From: Paenibacillus catalpae
Lineage (GTDB): Bacteria > Bacillota > Bacilli > Paenibacillales > Paenibacillaceae
Assembly: GCF_900112695.1 (NCBI RefSeq)
Contig: NZ_FOMT01000001.1
Coordinates: forward strand, 1,178,001-1,242,000
DNA: 64,000 nt
Direction of reading: 5' to 3'
The notes under the pieces: generated by a model
Database searches by the model: none
Told to the model about the DNA's origin: nothing
What the model saw: the letters and a program-made list of their open reading frames with translations, nothing else
Position numbers and translations under genes: made by a program
Part shown: one piece after another, positions 51,810-60,099 of the stretch
Layout of the letters: each line of letters opens with the position of its first letter
Numbering within the stretch: the stretch's first letter is position 1

Positions 51810-53524
51810 GACAGCAGTCCTCCTTTGCGCAGTTCTTCCTGCAGCGCCCGCAGGCGGCTGTTCCGGTTCGCAAACGCGACGATGAACAGCTCCCACCGCT
51901 CGCTTTTCTTCAGCCGCGCGTACAGCTTGGCGAGCCGTTTCAGCAGCTTTGCCGCCGCCTTGTAGCCGTCGCGGTTTTTCTGCAGCACGTAACGTTCCAC
52001 CGCTTGATGGTAGAAGGGCAATAGCAGCTCCGGAGCCTCCTTCTCGACCGGTTTCAGCGCGGTCACGCGGAACGACAGCGGGTCCTGGCCCATGCACATC
52101 TGCAGGTCGATCCACCGGTCCCACCTGCCGTGCGCCGCCAGCGCGTCCTCGTAGATGGTTCGCGAGAACGGCAGCATCTCCTGGAGCGTGCGCCACATCG
52201 CTGGCTCTGCCTCCGGTAGCTGTGCCACGACCACGGCCCAATAGTCGCCATAGGGTGCAAGGTCGTCACCGCGGAAGCCGACGAGCAGTGGTCCGGTCTC
52301 GGCGAGCCAGTCGCGCAGCCGCGCCCATTGCTCCGCGCGCTTGAGGACGCCGAGCAGAGGCGCGAGATGCTCCGGCTTCAGCATCAGCTTGATTCCGTCC
52401 CGGGCGAGCATCGCCCGCGCTTCCGCGTCGCGCGCTAGGTAAAGCAGAAGCAGGCACTGCGCGAGCGTCCATGGCAACCGCGACAAGGATGAGCCAAGCT
52501 CCGCTTCCGCCGTCTGCAGCTGGCGCTGCTCCTCCTCGTAGAGCGCGGCACTTCCGGCCGAGCCTGGGCCGAGCCAGCCCAGCCACAGCGAAGCATATAG
52601 TGCCGCGAAGCAGCCGAGTGTCTTATCCTCGGTCAGCATGCGCTCTCGGAGAAAATCCGCCGTCTCCATCAACCGGTCCCAGTATGCGGAGCTGTCGTCC
52701 GCCAGCGCGAGCTTGTCCTCGAGCAGGATTCGCGCCTGGCCGCGCAGCCCATCAAGCGCGAGCTGCGTATGGTAGCCCATGAACAGGCCCGATTGGCGCC
52801 AGTCCGTTTGGGCTGGCTTGACCATCCGCTCCAGCACGAACAGCAGAGCATGGAGCGTGAATAATTGCTCCAGCGCCCAGGGCAGGATGGGCCGCATCGC
52901 CTGAAGGTCGGCGAGCAACTCGCTGGCTTCCTGTGCCGTACGGATATTTAGATTCATCTGTCCGCGGCGTGCCTGGAACCGCTCGTGCCACCTAGCCACG
53001 GGGAGATCGGTCAGTTCCTCCTCCGTCAAGGTCGGCCTGACGAGCCGAGGGGCTGCTGGCGCGGCGCCGCGGTTCGCGCCTTCGCCCTCGTTGACAGCCC
53101 GGGACGGCGCTTCCGCGGCTGCTCTTTCGGTGCCCGCTCGGGCACCGCCGCGTCCGCCGTCCGGCTTGCCGCTGGCGGCCGCGCTCTTCAAGGCACTGCG
53201 CGCGTTGGCGAGCGCCTGGATCGACCGGCCGCACAGCTCCGCGTAGCACATCAGCGTTGCGGCCATGTGCGTACAGGCGCGGTTCGCGGAGCAGACGCAT
53301 TCGCTTGCCGCGAGGTCGTCCAGATCGACAGCGACATCGTACATCCGGTTATCTTTAACGCGCGCGTCCACATGCACGCCGTCATCACGGAGCGACAACT
53401 CCTCGACCCGTCCCTGTTTAAAATATTGAAATCCCCGTATGATCGTCAGTTCGTCGAAGCGCACGGCCACGCCCTCTAGCAGCCGCCGCCACGCACTGTC
53501 ATCCAGCATGTAGTCCATATCCAT
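51806..53524 (-). CDS. SWIM zinc-finger protein
   Basis: A 572-residue protein. Residues about 60-95 carry the SWIM motif CxC-x(n)-CxH (ECVCSANRACTHMAA), a zinc finger common in proteins partnered with SNF2 enzymes. The rest is helical, Ala/Leu rich, with an internal Ala/Gly/Pro-rich linker (about 115-170). No enzyme domain is visible. It starts at ATG 53524 (MDMDYMLDDSAW) and its stop overlaps the SNF2 gene start, so they are coupled. Probably a DNA- or protein-binding partner that targets the translocase. Confidence 0.9.
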   Translation of the reverse strand: MDMDYMLDDSAWRRLLEGVAVRFDELTIIRGFQYFKQGRVEELSLRDDGVHVDARVKDNRMYDVAVDLDDLAASECVCSANRACTHMAATLMCYAELCGRSIQALANARSALKSAAASGKPDGGRGGARAGTERAAAEAPSRAVNEGEGANRGAAPAAPRLVRPTLTEEELTDLPVARWHERFQARRGQMNLNIRTAQEASELLADLQAMRPILPWALEQLFTLHALLFVLERMVKPAQTDWRQSGLFMGYHTQLALDGLRGQARILLEDKLALADDSSAYWDRLMETADFLRERMLTEDKTLGCFAALYASLWLGWLGPGSAGSAALYEEEQRQLQTAEAELGSSLSRLPWTLAQCLLLLYLARDAEARAMLARDGIKLMLKPEHLAPLLGVLKRAEQWARLRDWLAETGPLLVGFRGDDLAPYGDYWAVVVAQLPEAEPAMWRTLQEMLPFSRTIYEDALAAHGRWDRWIDLQMCMGQDPLSFRVTALKPVEKEAPELLLPFYHQAVERYVLQKNRDGYKAAAKLLKRLAKLYARLKKSERWELFIVAFANRNSRLRALQEELRKGGLLS

Positions 53525-53574
53525 ATTCCGTTGACTCCCGGTTACGTCGTCGTGTACTCTTAAAACTTTGCTTT

Positions 53575-53742
53575 CTATGATACCAGTTCTAAAGTCTGCG
53601 GAACCCGAACACCTTTAAAATTCGGCCGTACGTGCTCCGGCGGATCGAACGGAACGAGGAGGAGGCGTTTCCCGCGTTCCTGATCGTCGTACTCCATGCC
53701 GCTCACGTACTTCATCGCGACGGGCATCGGCTTCAAGGCTGT
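53575..53742 (-). pseudogene. C-terminal fragment of an unknown gene cut by repeat B
   Basis: The minus strand encodes FFTALKPMPVAMKYVSGMEY, then DDQERGKRLLLVPFDPPEHV, then RPNFKGVRVPQTLELVS before TAG. There is no start; the frame enters from repeat B copy f directly upstream (CAAGAACTTCTTTACAGCC). The sequence is GC rich and unlike the AT-rich repeat. Family not recognised. Confidence 0.5.
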
Positions 53743-53874
53743 AAAGAAGTTCTTGTCCTAATACGGCTTTGGATAGAAGTTCTTGTCTTGAGCTGACGTC
53801 AAGAATTTCTATCCAAAAATAAAAAGCCGCAGTTTATGCGACTTCCATTGTATAGATGTTCTTGTCGTCCGACA
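53738..53874 (+). repeat. Repeat B, composite copy f
   Basis: The longest copy. It begins with AAGAAGTTCTTGTC, then a hairpin GGATAGAAGTTCTTG...CAAGAATTTCTATCC (53771-53814), then the common core AAAAATAAAAAGCCGCAGTT, TTATGCGACTTCC and TGTATAGATGTTCTTGTCGT. The element is thus built of GTTCTTGTC blocks in both orientations. Confidence 0.75.
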
Positions 53875-54098
53875 ATATGGTTTTTGAATGTTTAGAATAT
53901 AAGTTTGGATATTGGGCAATTTCCGTTCTAACCCTGGTGTTTTATAAGGTGTTATACACCATATAAATTTTTTGTTTGTTAGTTCACTGTACGGATTATT
54001 ATCTTTTTTTTGCAGTAACCTTTCTTGTCCAATCACACTGAACGCCAGAAGAATAATCTATCAAAAGGATTGCTAGATTAATAGAGGATGGTGGCAAA

Positions 54099-54686
54099 AT
54101 GACCTTAAAGAAACGCACGAAGAAGATTGATCCAAAAAAAAGAGTAAAGGCTTCTATTTCCAACAAACGGGTACTCAAAAGTGAGCCTAAGAAACGAGCA
54201 GTACTCAAAATTGCGCATAAAAAAAGATGCCTTAAACGCTCTGTGAAAAAGTTTTGCTCTTGCAAAACCAAAAAATGCGGTTGTAGATCTGCGTTTGCTG
54301 CGGCCGCCAGTACAGATCAGCCAATTACTCCAATTGAAATCACCCAAGTTCAATATAGCTTGGAAGAATTCGATACGAATAGGGAGTATAATCCGGCAAC
54401 GTCGATATTCCGCCCAAAGAAAAGCGGCGTTTATACCTTGTTCGCGAGTGCAACGTTCGTTGCTGATGAGAACGTAACTAACTTTTTTGGTTTATTTATT
54501 CGTGTAAATGGCAGGACTAGAATTACTGATACCGAGACTTCACCTATTGGCAGTGGATCTATTGATGCATCCGGTATCGTTCGTTTAAATGCGGGCGATG
54601 ATGTTCAAGTTTTCTTTGCTACCCTTATCGCAGGCAGTCTTGTTGCCGGAATAGAAACCCGTTTTGAAGGAGCGAGGGTCGGTTAA
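54099..54686 (+). CDS. Basic-tail protein with C1q/TNF-like domain, spore-surface candidate
   Basis: A 195-residue protein. Residues 1-70 are Lys/Arg-rich with several Cys (LKKRTKKIDPKKRVKASISN, KFCSCKTKKCGCRS). The C-terminal 120 residues form a jelly-roll domain of the C1q-like type seen at the tip of exosporium proteins such as BclA: TQVQYSLEEFDTNREYNPAT, SGVYTLFASATFVADENVTN, IVRLNAGDDVQVFFATLIAG. No collagen-like repeat is present. ATG at 54099 with GGATGGTGG upstream. A role on the spore surface is inferred from this fold. Confidence 0.7.
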   Translation: MTLKKRTKKIDPKKRVKASISNKRVLKSEPKKRAVLKIAHKKRCLKRSVKKFCSCKTKKCGCRSAFAAAASTDQPITPIEITQVQYSLEEFDTNREYNPATSIFRPKKSGVYTLFASATFVADENVTNFFGLFIRVNGRTRITDTETSPIGSGSIDASGIVRLNAGDDVQVFFATLIAGSLVAGIETRFEGARVG

Positions 54687-54786
54687 TAGAAGATAAAGTT
54701 ACCAAAACTAAAAGTATATAACCGTGAAACCTGTTCGAGGTAAATCGGCTATCATAATTTCGTCAACCCATGCTTCTTTTGCTAAC

Positions 54787-54820
54787 AAAACCATCGTTAT
54801 TATTGACGATGGTTTTTATT
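54787..54820 (+). terminator. Terminator of the C1q-like protein gene
   Basis: AAAACCATCGT-TATTATTG-ACGATGGTTTTTATT, perfect 11-base stem with T-run, about 100 bases after the stop. Confidence 0.88.
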
Positions 54821-54934
54821 GATATTAATTAGCAATTGAAGCACGGCATACCTGAACTCGTTCGTGCGATTATAAGCATTATTGACGTCCGTAGGATATT
54901 TAATTTTGCTATATCCAAATATTCTAGAAAAATT

Positions 54935-56329
54935 TTATTCATTCAAATACGTAGTAACTCGATTCTGTACCAAATGAGCGACGGCATCGGCGGATTTCTG
55001 CCCGGTGAAGAATGCTTTAACTTCCTCGGAGACAATTTTTTGAATCGTCGTTTCATATCCTATATTTCTTAAGCTGGCTTCTGAGAGCATGTCCCGGAGA
55101 ACATCAAGTTTCTCGTCTGTTACTTCGACCACAGCACCTCCGCCTTTAGCGCCAACATCCTTATCAATACCATTTTTCAGTACATCTTCGATTGCGTTTT
55201 CATTCACTGATTTGTTCATCGAGAAACCCGCTTGATGAGGATAGGATTGTACCTCCTCCGACAGCAGAAGCTTCATAAACTCCCATGCATCCCTCTTGAT
55301 CTTCGAATTCGCATTCAAAGCGATCTGATTCGTCGCTAAGAAAGAGACACCTGATTGTTGATCCGCAGCATGCGGCTTCTGATAGACCTTACCGTTCTTA
55401 TAGTAAGAGGCTAGTCTTACGAGATAATCGCTTGGGGAATTCATTAGCGAATAGGTAAGGAGACTTTTCTTGGATGCTTCACCTCTTAACTCCTTCTCAT
55501 CATATAACTGCTTCACTTCCGTTAGTAATTTTGTGAAGACTGTAGAGTCAAATGTTAACTTGCCACTCTCCCCATTGATTAATTGGTGATAGTTGTCAGA
55601 CACGAGGTTGTTGATCATCGCCTCAGGTGGTAAATAGTTCATGGTGTAGGCACTTCCGTTATTGCTTGCCAACTGCTTGCTGATTTCGGCGAACCGGCTC
55701 CACGTCCAATCCTTATCGTCAATCGTGACGCCTGCATTCTTAAGCCCGTCTGCATCACCATACAGAGCTTCCAAGCAGAACTCTACAGGCATCATGTATA
55801 GGCCGCCGTTCATTTTGGAGCCTGTTATAATGTTCATCTGGTATAGCTTTTGATCGAAACTGGTATCCCTCTGCATCCAATTGTCTATGTTCTCGAACGC
55901 ACCTTTATTAACGTATTTATCGATTGGCAATTCAACAGTCGTAATCGCGAATAAGTCCGCACCTTTACCAGATAAGACCTCTGTTGTTGTCGATTTTATA
56001 TACCTCTCGACTTCGGAGGCACTCATCATGCTGCCTGAAGTAAACTCTTCGAATTGAATCGTCGTATTCGGATGAAGCGCTTCGTACTTCTCTTTCGCAA
56101 GCTTGTAGAACGGAGTAATGCCAAGTATCGATACAATGATCGTTTTCGGTTTATCGTCTAGAGGCTCCAACCCCTGTGGAGTTGCGTCAGATTCCATATT
56201 CGCAGCAGCGCTTGACTCATCGTTTGCGTTTTTTTGCGGGTCACCAGCACTATTAGTGCTATTTCCATTACAAGCAGATAAATAAACCAACATGATACAG
56301 CTCAACACCAAGATTAATATATTCTTCAT
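54935..56329 (-). CDS. Extracellular solute-binding lipoprotein (sugar-type)
   Basis: A 464-residue lipoprotein of the SBP_bac_1 class. Signal peptide ends in lipobox LSAC, followed by an Asn/Ser/Ala-rich linker. The binding fold starts near 75 (TIIVSILGITPFYKLAKEKY, HPNTTIQFEEF). Length and layout are those of carbohydrate-binding lipoproteins. Last gene of an operon that contains an HlyD-like adaptor and two permeases, so the ligand is presumably taken in by those permeases; ligand unknown. ATG at 56329 after GAGGGAACGGG. Confidence 0.88.
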   Translation of the reverse strand: MKNILILVLSCIMLVYLSACNGNSTNSAGDPQKNANDESSAAANMESDATPQGLEPLDDKPKTIIVSILGITPFYKLAKEKYEALHPNTTIQFEEFTSGSMMSASEVERYIKSTTTEVLSGKGADLFAITTVELPIDKYVNKGAFENIDNWMQRDTSFDQKLYQMNIITGSKMNGGLYMMPVEFCLEALYGDADGLKNAGVTIDDKDWTWSRFAEISKQLASNNGSAYTMNYLPPEAMINNLVSDNYHQLINGESGKLTFDSTVFTKLLTEVKQLYDEKELRGEASKKSLLTYSLMNSPSDYLVRLASYYKNGKVYQKPHAADQQSGVSFLATNQIALNANSKIKRDAWEFMKLLLSEEVQSYPHQAGFSMNKSVNENAIEDVLKNGIDKDVGAKGGGAVVEVTDEKLDVLRDMLSEASLRNIGYETTIQKIVSEEVKAFFTGQKSADAVAHLVQNRVTTYLNE

Positions 56330-56363
56330 TTCCCGTTCCCTCTTTCTAATTGGTTGTTCATGA

Positions 56364-57473
56364 TTACGACATGACCCGAACACGTTCTCCGTCCATAACT
56401 ACCGGTTCGCTGCTTTGCATGATGATTGGCGAATCCGGGAAAATCCCCTGCTGAACGACCGTTTCGGACTCGTTAGAATCGCCGGTTTTGACCGGCATCT
56501 TACGAACATGGCTCGTATTGCCAAGCGGGCCTTTACGCTCTTCAACAATGTAGACGAACGTTTCATTGCCTTCTTTATGAATAGCGCTGCTCGGAACCAC
56601 AATTCCACCTGTGCTCCCGGAAGCAAAACGGAGATCAAGAAGCGCTTGTTCGCCTCCTCGGAGTCGTTCATTCCTTACGGTCACAGTGATATCCACTTGG
56701 GATTCCTTGTTTTCCATCCACGACACGATTCCTTCCACCATTGACGCCTCGTCTAATTGACCGACCTGGACGTCAAGCTTCTGACCTATAGTGAAATGCC
56801 CGCTAATTGCAACTGGCACTTGTACATGAAATTGATAACCTTGCAAGGAAGACGTGATTAGAACATCAGGGCCGGCGCTTGCAGAACTTATCCCTTCCAC
56901 AGCATTCACTTTCATCGCAATCCCGTCGAACGGCGCTTTCAGCTCGCGGTTGCTGACTAGATCTGCCTTCATGGTGTTGAGATTCCGCTTTTGCATTTCA
57001 AGCGTAAGACGTGCGCTCTCGAGATCACGATTTGCACTGCGTAACTGGGTGTCATCTCCGCTTGAGGCCGCTTCAATGTATCGGTCTTGTATGCCCTCAA
57101 TCGCTAATTGCTGCTGCTCAACCTGCACCTTAGCATCCAAATATTGATTCTCGGCATCTATACTTTCGTAAACGACTAACGTCTGTCCCTTCTTAACGAC
57201 ATCGCCTGCTCGGACCTTGATGGCTTTTATAGTCCACCCCGCCTTGTTTGATAAAGAAACTTCATTAACTGGCTCTAACACGCCGCTGCCGGTAAAACTC
57301 TGAACGAATTCCTCCTGGCGCCCGACGATTGTCCATACTTTCGTGAGATTCATCGTTAACAGCGTATTGCTGTACAAAGTGAGTACAAGTAATCCGCTGA
57401 CAAATAAGATGAAGAGCAGTCGGAGCTTCTTCTTCCTACTCTTAATTTCATCTCCGTTATGCTGCCATTCCAC
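56364..57473 (-). CDS. HlyD/MacA-like membrane fusion protein
   Basis: A 369-residue adaptor. One N-terminal helix (about 19-36, LRLLFILFVSGLLVLTL), a lipoyl-like half (TIKAIKVRAGDVVKKGQTLV), a long coiled coil (about 100-165), the second lipoyl half (DLVSNRELKAPFDGIAMKVN) and beta-barrel/MPD domains. Such adaptors normally work with MacB or RND exporters; here the gene lies between permeases and a binding lipoprotein of sugar-importer type, which is unusual. Start is GTG at 57473, 8 bases after GGAGG. Confidence 0.88.
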   Translation of the reverse strand: MEWQHNGDEIKSRKKKLRLLFILFVSGLLVLTLYSNTLLTMNLTKVWTIVGRQEEFVQSFTGSGVLEPVNEVSLSNKAGWTIKAIKVRAGDVVKKGQTLVVYESIDAENQYLDAKVQVEQQQLAIEGIQDRYIEAASSGDDTQLRSANRDLESARLTLEMQKRNLNTMKADLVSNRELKAPFDGIAMKVNAVEGISSASAGPDVLITSSLQGYQFHVQVPVAISGHFTIGQKLDVQVGQLDEASMVEGIVSWMENKESQVDITVTVRNERLRGGEQALLDLRFASGSTGGIVVPSSAIHKEGNETFVYIVEERKGPLGNTSHVRKMPVKTGDSNESETVVQQGIFPDSPIIMQSSEPVVMDGERVRVMS

Positions 57474-57485
57474 TAGACGATCCTC

Positions 57486-58358
57486 CTACCCTTTAATGCC
57501 GGACGTTTGAACGCCCTCGATAAAATAAGACTCCGCATACAAAAACAACAGTACCATCGGCAACATGTAGAAGACAGACGCAGCAAAACCTACTCCTCTT
57601 GCCTCTTGCTGGATAACGGACAGATACACGGACAACGGCTGCCTGAAGTCATCATCGAGAAAAATAAGAGGCTGCTCCACCATGTTCCAATAATCGACGA
57701 ACAACAGCACGATGAGCGCCGCCAATGCTGGTTTGATCAGCGGAAGGATGATTTGCACGAAAATGCGACTATGACCGGCTCCGTCCATGTGAGCTGCCTC
57801 AACGTAAGCGGTTGGAATCGACAGCATGAACTGCCTTAGCATAAACACGCCGAAAGCGCCGAAGATACCGGGCAGAATGATGGCATACGCGCTGTTCAGA
57901 AGTCCAAGCTTGTCGGCAATGATATAATTTGGTACAAGCGTTACTTGAAACGGCATTAACATCGTGATCAAGTAAATGAAGAACATTTGATCTCGCCCCC
58001 GGAAGCGAAGCTTCGCGAAGGCATAAGCCGCAAGAGCGCCGACGATAACCTGCCCAGCGATAATGAACGCAACCATGTAAACGGAATTCCAAAACAAGTT
58101 CAAATAGGTTGGCGTCTCGATTAGCACTTTGTCGTACTGTTCGAATGATACCCAATCAGGGATAAGCTTCAGATTGACGAATGCATCCTCCCCGTCATTT
58201 GCCGCATCCGTCATTTCCCCAATCATGTCGTAGTTCGATCCAATCTCCTGTTCCGTCATAAGCGAATTGGTGAAGGAAATGAGAATCGGCAGCAGCAGCA
58301 AGGTCGCAAGCAAGCATAGAAGCAGCGTGATCGCGCCTTTCTTTATGACAACTTTCAA
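57486..58358 (-). CDS. Sugar ABC transporter permease, MalG type
   Basis: About 290 residues, six helices, with an EAA loop VEAAHMDGAGHSRIFVQIIL typical of MalG/UgpE-type permeases. An unusual feature is an extended extracytoplasmic loop (about 35-75, acidic, EQEIGSNYDMIGEMTDAAND) after the first helix. Start is set at TTG 58358, 9 bases after GGGAGG; an ATG at 58376, overlapping the TAA of the previous gene, lies before that site. It pairs with the MalF-type permease upstream. No ATPase is in the operon. Confidence 0.9.
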   Translation of the reverse strand: MKVVIKKGAITLLLCLLATLLLLPILISFTNSLMTEQEIGSNYDMIGEMTDAANDGEDAFVNLKLIPDWVSFEQYDKVLIETPTYLNLFWNSVYMVAFIIAGQVIVGALAAYAFAKLRFRGRDQMFFIYLITMLMPFQVTLVPNYIIADKLGLLNSAYAIILPGIFGAFGVFMLRQFMLSIPTAYVEAAHMDGAGHSRIFVQIILPLIKPALAALIVLLFVDYWNMVEQPLIFLDDDFRQPLSVYLSVIQQEARGVGFAASVFYMLPMVLLFLYAESYFIEGVQTSGIKG

Positions 58359-58375
58359 ATTCAAAGCTCCTCCCA

Positions 58376-59251
58376 TTAGTCTAAGTCACTTGTAAAACGC
58401 CGCTCCAGAGTAAACATTCCAGTCACCAGCACGATCAGGCACACCACCATGATTACTGCGGCAGAGGTGAGCCTCTGAATATCGAGCGACAGGAACATGT
58501 TATTCATGTAGTGCTGCAGCATATAGATGCTGTCATGCGGATAATCGCCCGCAATCAGGTACGTTTCCCTGAAGATCCGAAACGAGCTGATCAATCCCAT
58601 TAGGACAACGAAAAACATCTTCGGCGTCAAATAGACGAGCGTAATACGAGTAAACTTACGAATGGCGCCCGCGCCTTCAAGCTCAGCCGTCTCATAATAA
58701 TCCTTCGGGATACTCTGCAAGCCTGCTAAGAACAAGATGATGTTGTACCCGATATTCTTCCAGGCATAGACGACGGAGAGCACGCCTCTTGCCCATTCCG
58801 ACTTCATCCAATCCATCCGCGATACGCCGAGTTCGTGAAGCCAGCTATTCACTGCCCCGTTCCAGTCGAACAGCAGCTGCCAAATCAAGACAACGGAAGC
58901 CACTGGCACGACAAGCGGCAATACGTATGCGGTTCGCAGCCAATTGCGGAAGTAAATGCTTTGATTCAATAACAAGGCCAGCAATAACGATAAGGCGATC
59001 GTGATCGGGACGCTGACGGATGTGAACAGGAACGTATTCTTGGCTGCCTTCAAGAAGGAATCACTTGCCAGCAGCTCCTTGTAATTGGTCAGTCCGACGA
59101 ATGAGCCCCCGTTAGATCGATTCATAAAGGAGTAGTGCACGCCCATCGCGAAAGGGATTAAGTAGAAAATCGAGAAGCCGATCACGCTGGGGGCCAGAAA
59201 TCCGACTGCAACGACGCTGTGCCGCCGCATGATTTTAAGAAACATTGCCAT
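58376..59251 (-). CDS. Sugar ABC transporter permease, MalF type
   Basis: A 291-residue permease with six helices and the EAA loop YETAELEGAGAIRKFTRITL. It is the first permease of the operon, starting 20 bases after the amidase stop with GGGGGAG and ATG at 59251. Its TAA overlaps the next frame by one base. It would form the channel with the MalG-type partner and use a shared MsmX-like ATPase. Confidence 0.92.
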   Translation of the reverse strand: MAMFLKIMRRHSVVAVGFLAPSVIGFSIFYLIPFAMGVHYSFMNRSNGGSFVGLTNYKELLASDSFLKAAKNTFLFTSVSVPITIALSLLLALLLNQSIYFRNWLRTAYVLPLVVPVASVVLIWQLLFDWNGAVNSWLHELGVSRMDWMKSEWARGVLSVVYAWKNIGYNIILFLAGLQSIPKDYYETAELEGAGAIRKFTRITLVYLTPKMFFVVLMGLISSFRIFRETYLIAGDYPHDSIYMLQHYMNNMFLSLDIQRLTSAAVIMVVCLIVLVTGMFTLERRFTSDLD

Positions 59252-59270
59252 TTTCTATCTCCCCCGCTGG

Positions 59271-59960
59271 TTAACGAAGGCAGTTAACAACGCCGCTAGC
59301 AATCGCCGTCGATATCTCGTCTTGAAAGGATTGAGACTGCATCCGTATTTCTTCGTCCTTATTGGAAATGTATCCGAGCTCCAGCAGAACGGCCGGCTTC
59401 GTGTTTTCACGGATCACATGGTAATCGCCGAACCTCACGCCTCGATCCTTCGTCAGCAGATCCGCTTCGAGGAATTGTTCGTGAATCTTTTGAGCGATCT
59501 CCTGATTCTGCGGTTTGTAGTAGTAAGTCGTCATCCCGTACACATCGCTTGTTTGAAACGCATCAAAATGGATGCTGATGAACAAGTCCGCGTTCTCTTC
59601 TTGCGAGATCTCCGTTCTTGCGTCCAGCGAAACCGTCGTATCGGCATCGCGCGTCATTACGACCGTTGCACCTTGCTCAAGTAATTTGTCTCTCACTTTT
59701 AGCGCTGTAGGCAGCGTCACGTCCTTCTCATAGGTTCCGTTACCTCCGATGGAACCTACATCTTTGCCGCCGTGGCCGGGATCGAGCACGATCGTTTTAC
59801 CTTTCAAAGGCCTACTTGCCTCTGTATTCGACTCTAAGGTCTTTGTATGGCCACCGTGTGGCTTCCCATTTATTACTCCTTCCGTTTGAAGTTGGAATGA
59901 TCCCGCTGACAATACGACTCCGACAATTGCTATAGCTATAAGTTTAGTAGTGGTTTTCAT
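59271..59960 (-). CDS. N-acetylmuramoyl-L-alanine amidase (Amidase_3)
   Basis: A 229-residue secreted amidase. Signal peptide or N-terminal helix about 5-22; zinc ligands His62 (DPGHGGKD), Glu78 (TYEKD) and His131 (SIHFDA); catalytic Glu194 (LLELGYISN). It lacks the SH3 or LysM wall-binding domains. First gene of a series with two permeases, an HlyD-like adaptor and a binding lipoprotein. It could release wall fragments for the transporter or make room in the wall for it (inference). No clear ribosome site precedes ATG 59960. Confidence 0.9.
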   Translation of the reverse strand: MKTTTKLIAIAIVGVVLSAGSFQLQTEGVINGKPHGGHTKTLESNTEASRPLKGKTIVLDPGHGGKDVGSIGGNGTYEKDVTLPTALKVRDKLLEQGATVVMTRDADTTVSLDARTEISQEENADLFISIHFDAFQTSDVYGMTTYYYKPQNQEIAQKIHEQFLEADLLTKDRGVRFGDYHVIRENTKPAVLLELGYISNKDEEIRMQSQSFQDEISTAIASGVVNCLR

Positions 59961-60033
59961 AGATTCATCATAATCACAGCAGGTTAAGACGAAATGGAGC
60001 CGATATCAAGATGAAATAAAGATTCACAACGTG

Positions 60034-60082
60034 AAAAAACCGCGTGCCGAGAAGGTGAAAATCACCTTCTCGGCACGCGGCA
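60034..60082 (-). terminator. Very strong terminator after the kinase gene
   Basis: Perfect 19-base stem (60040-60058 with 60062-60080) with an AAA loop and six T on the minus strand. It separates the regulator pair from the amidase operon. Confidence 0.93.
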
Positions 60083-60099
60083 ACAGAAAAAATCGGATA

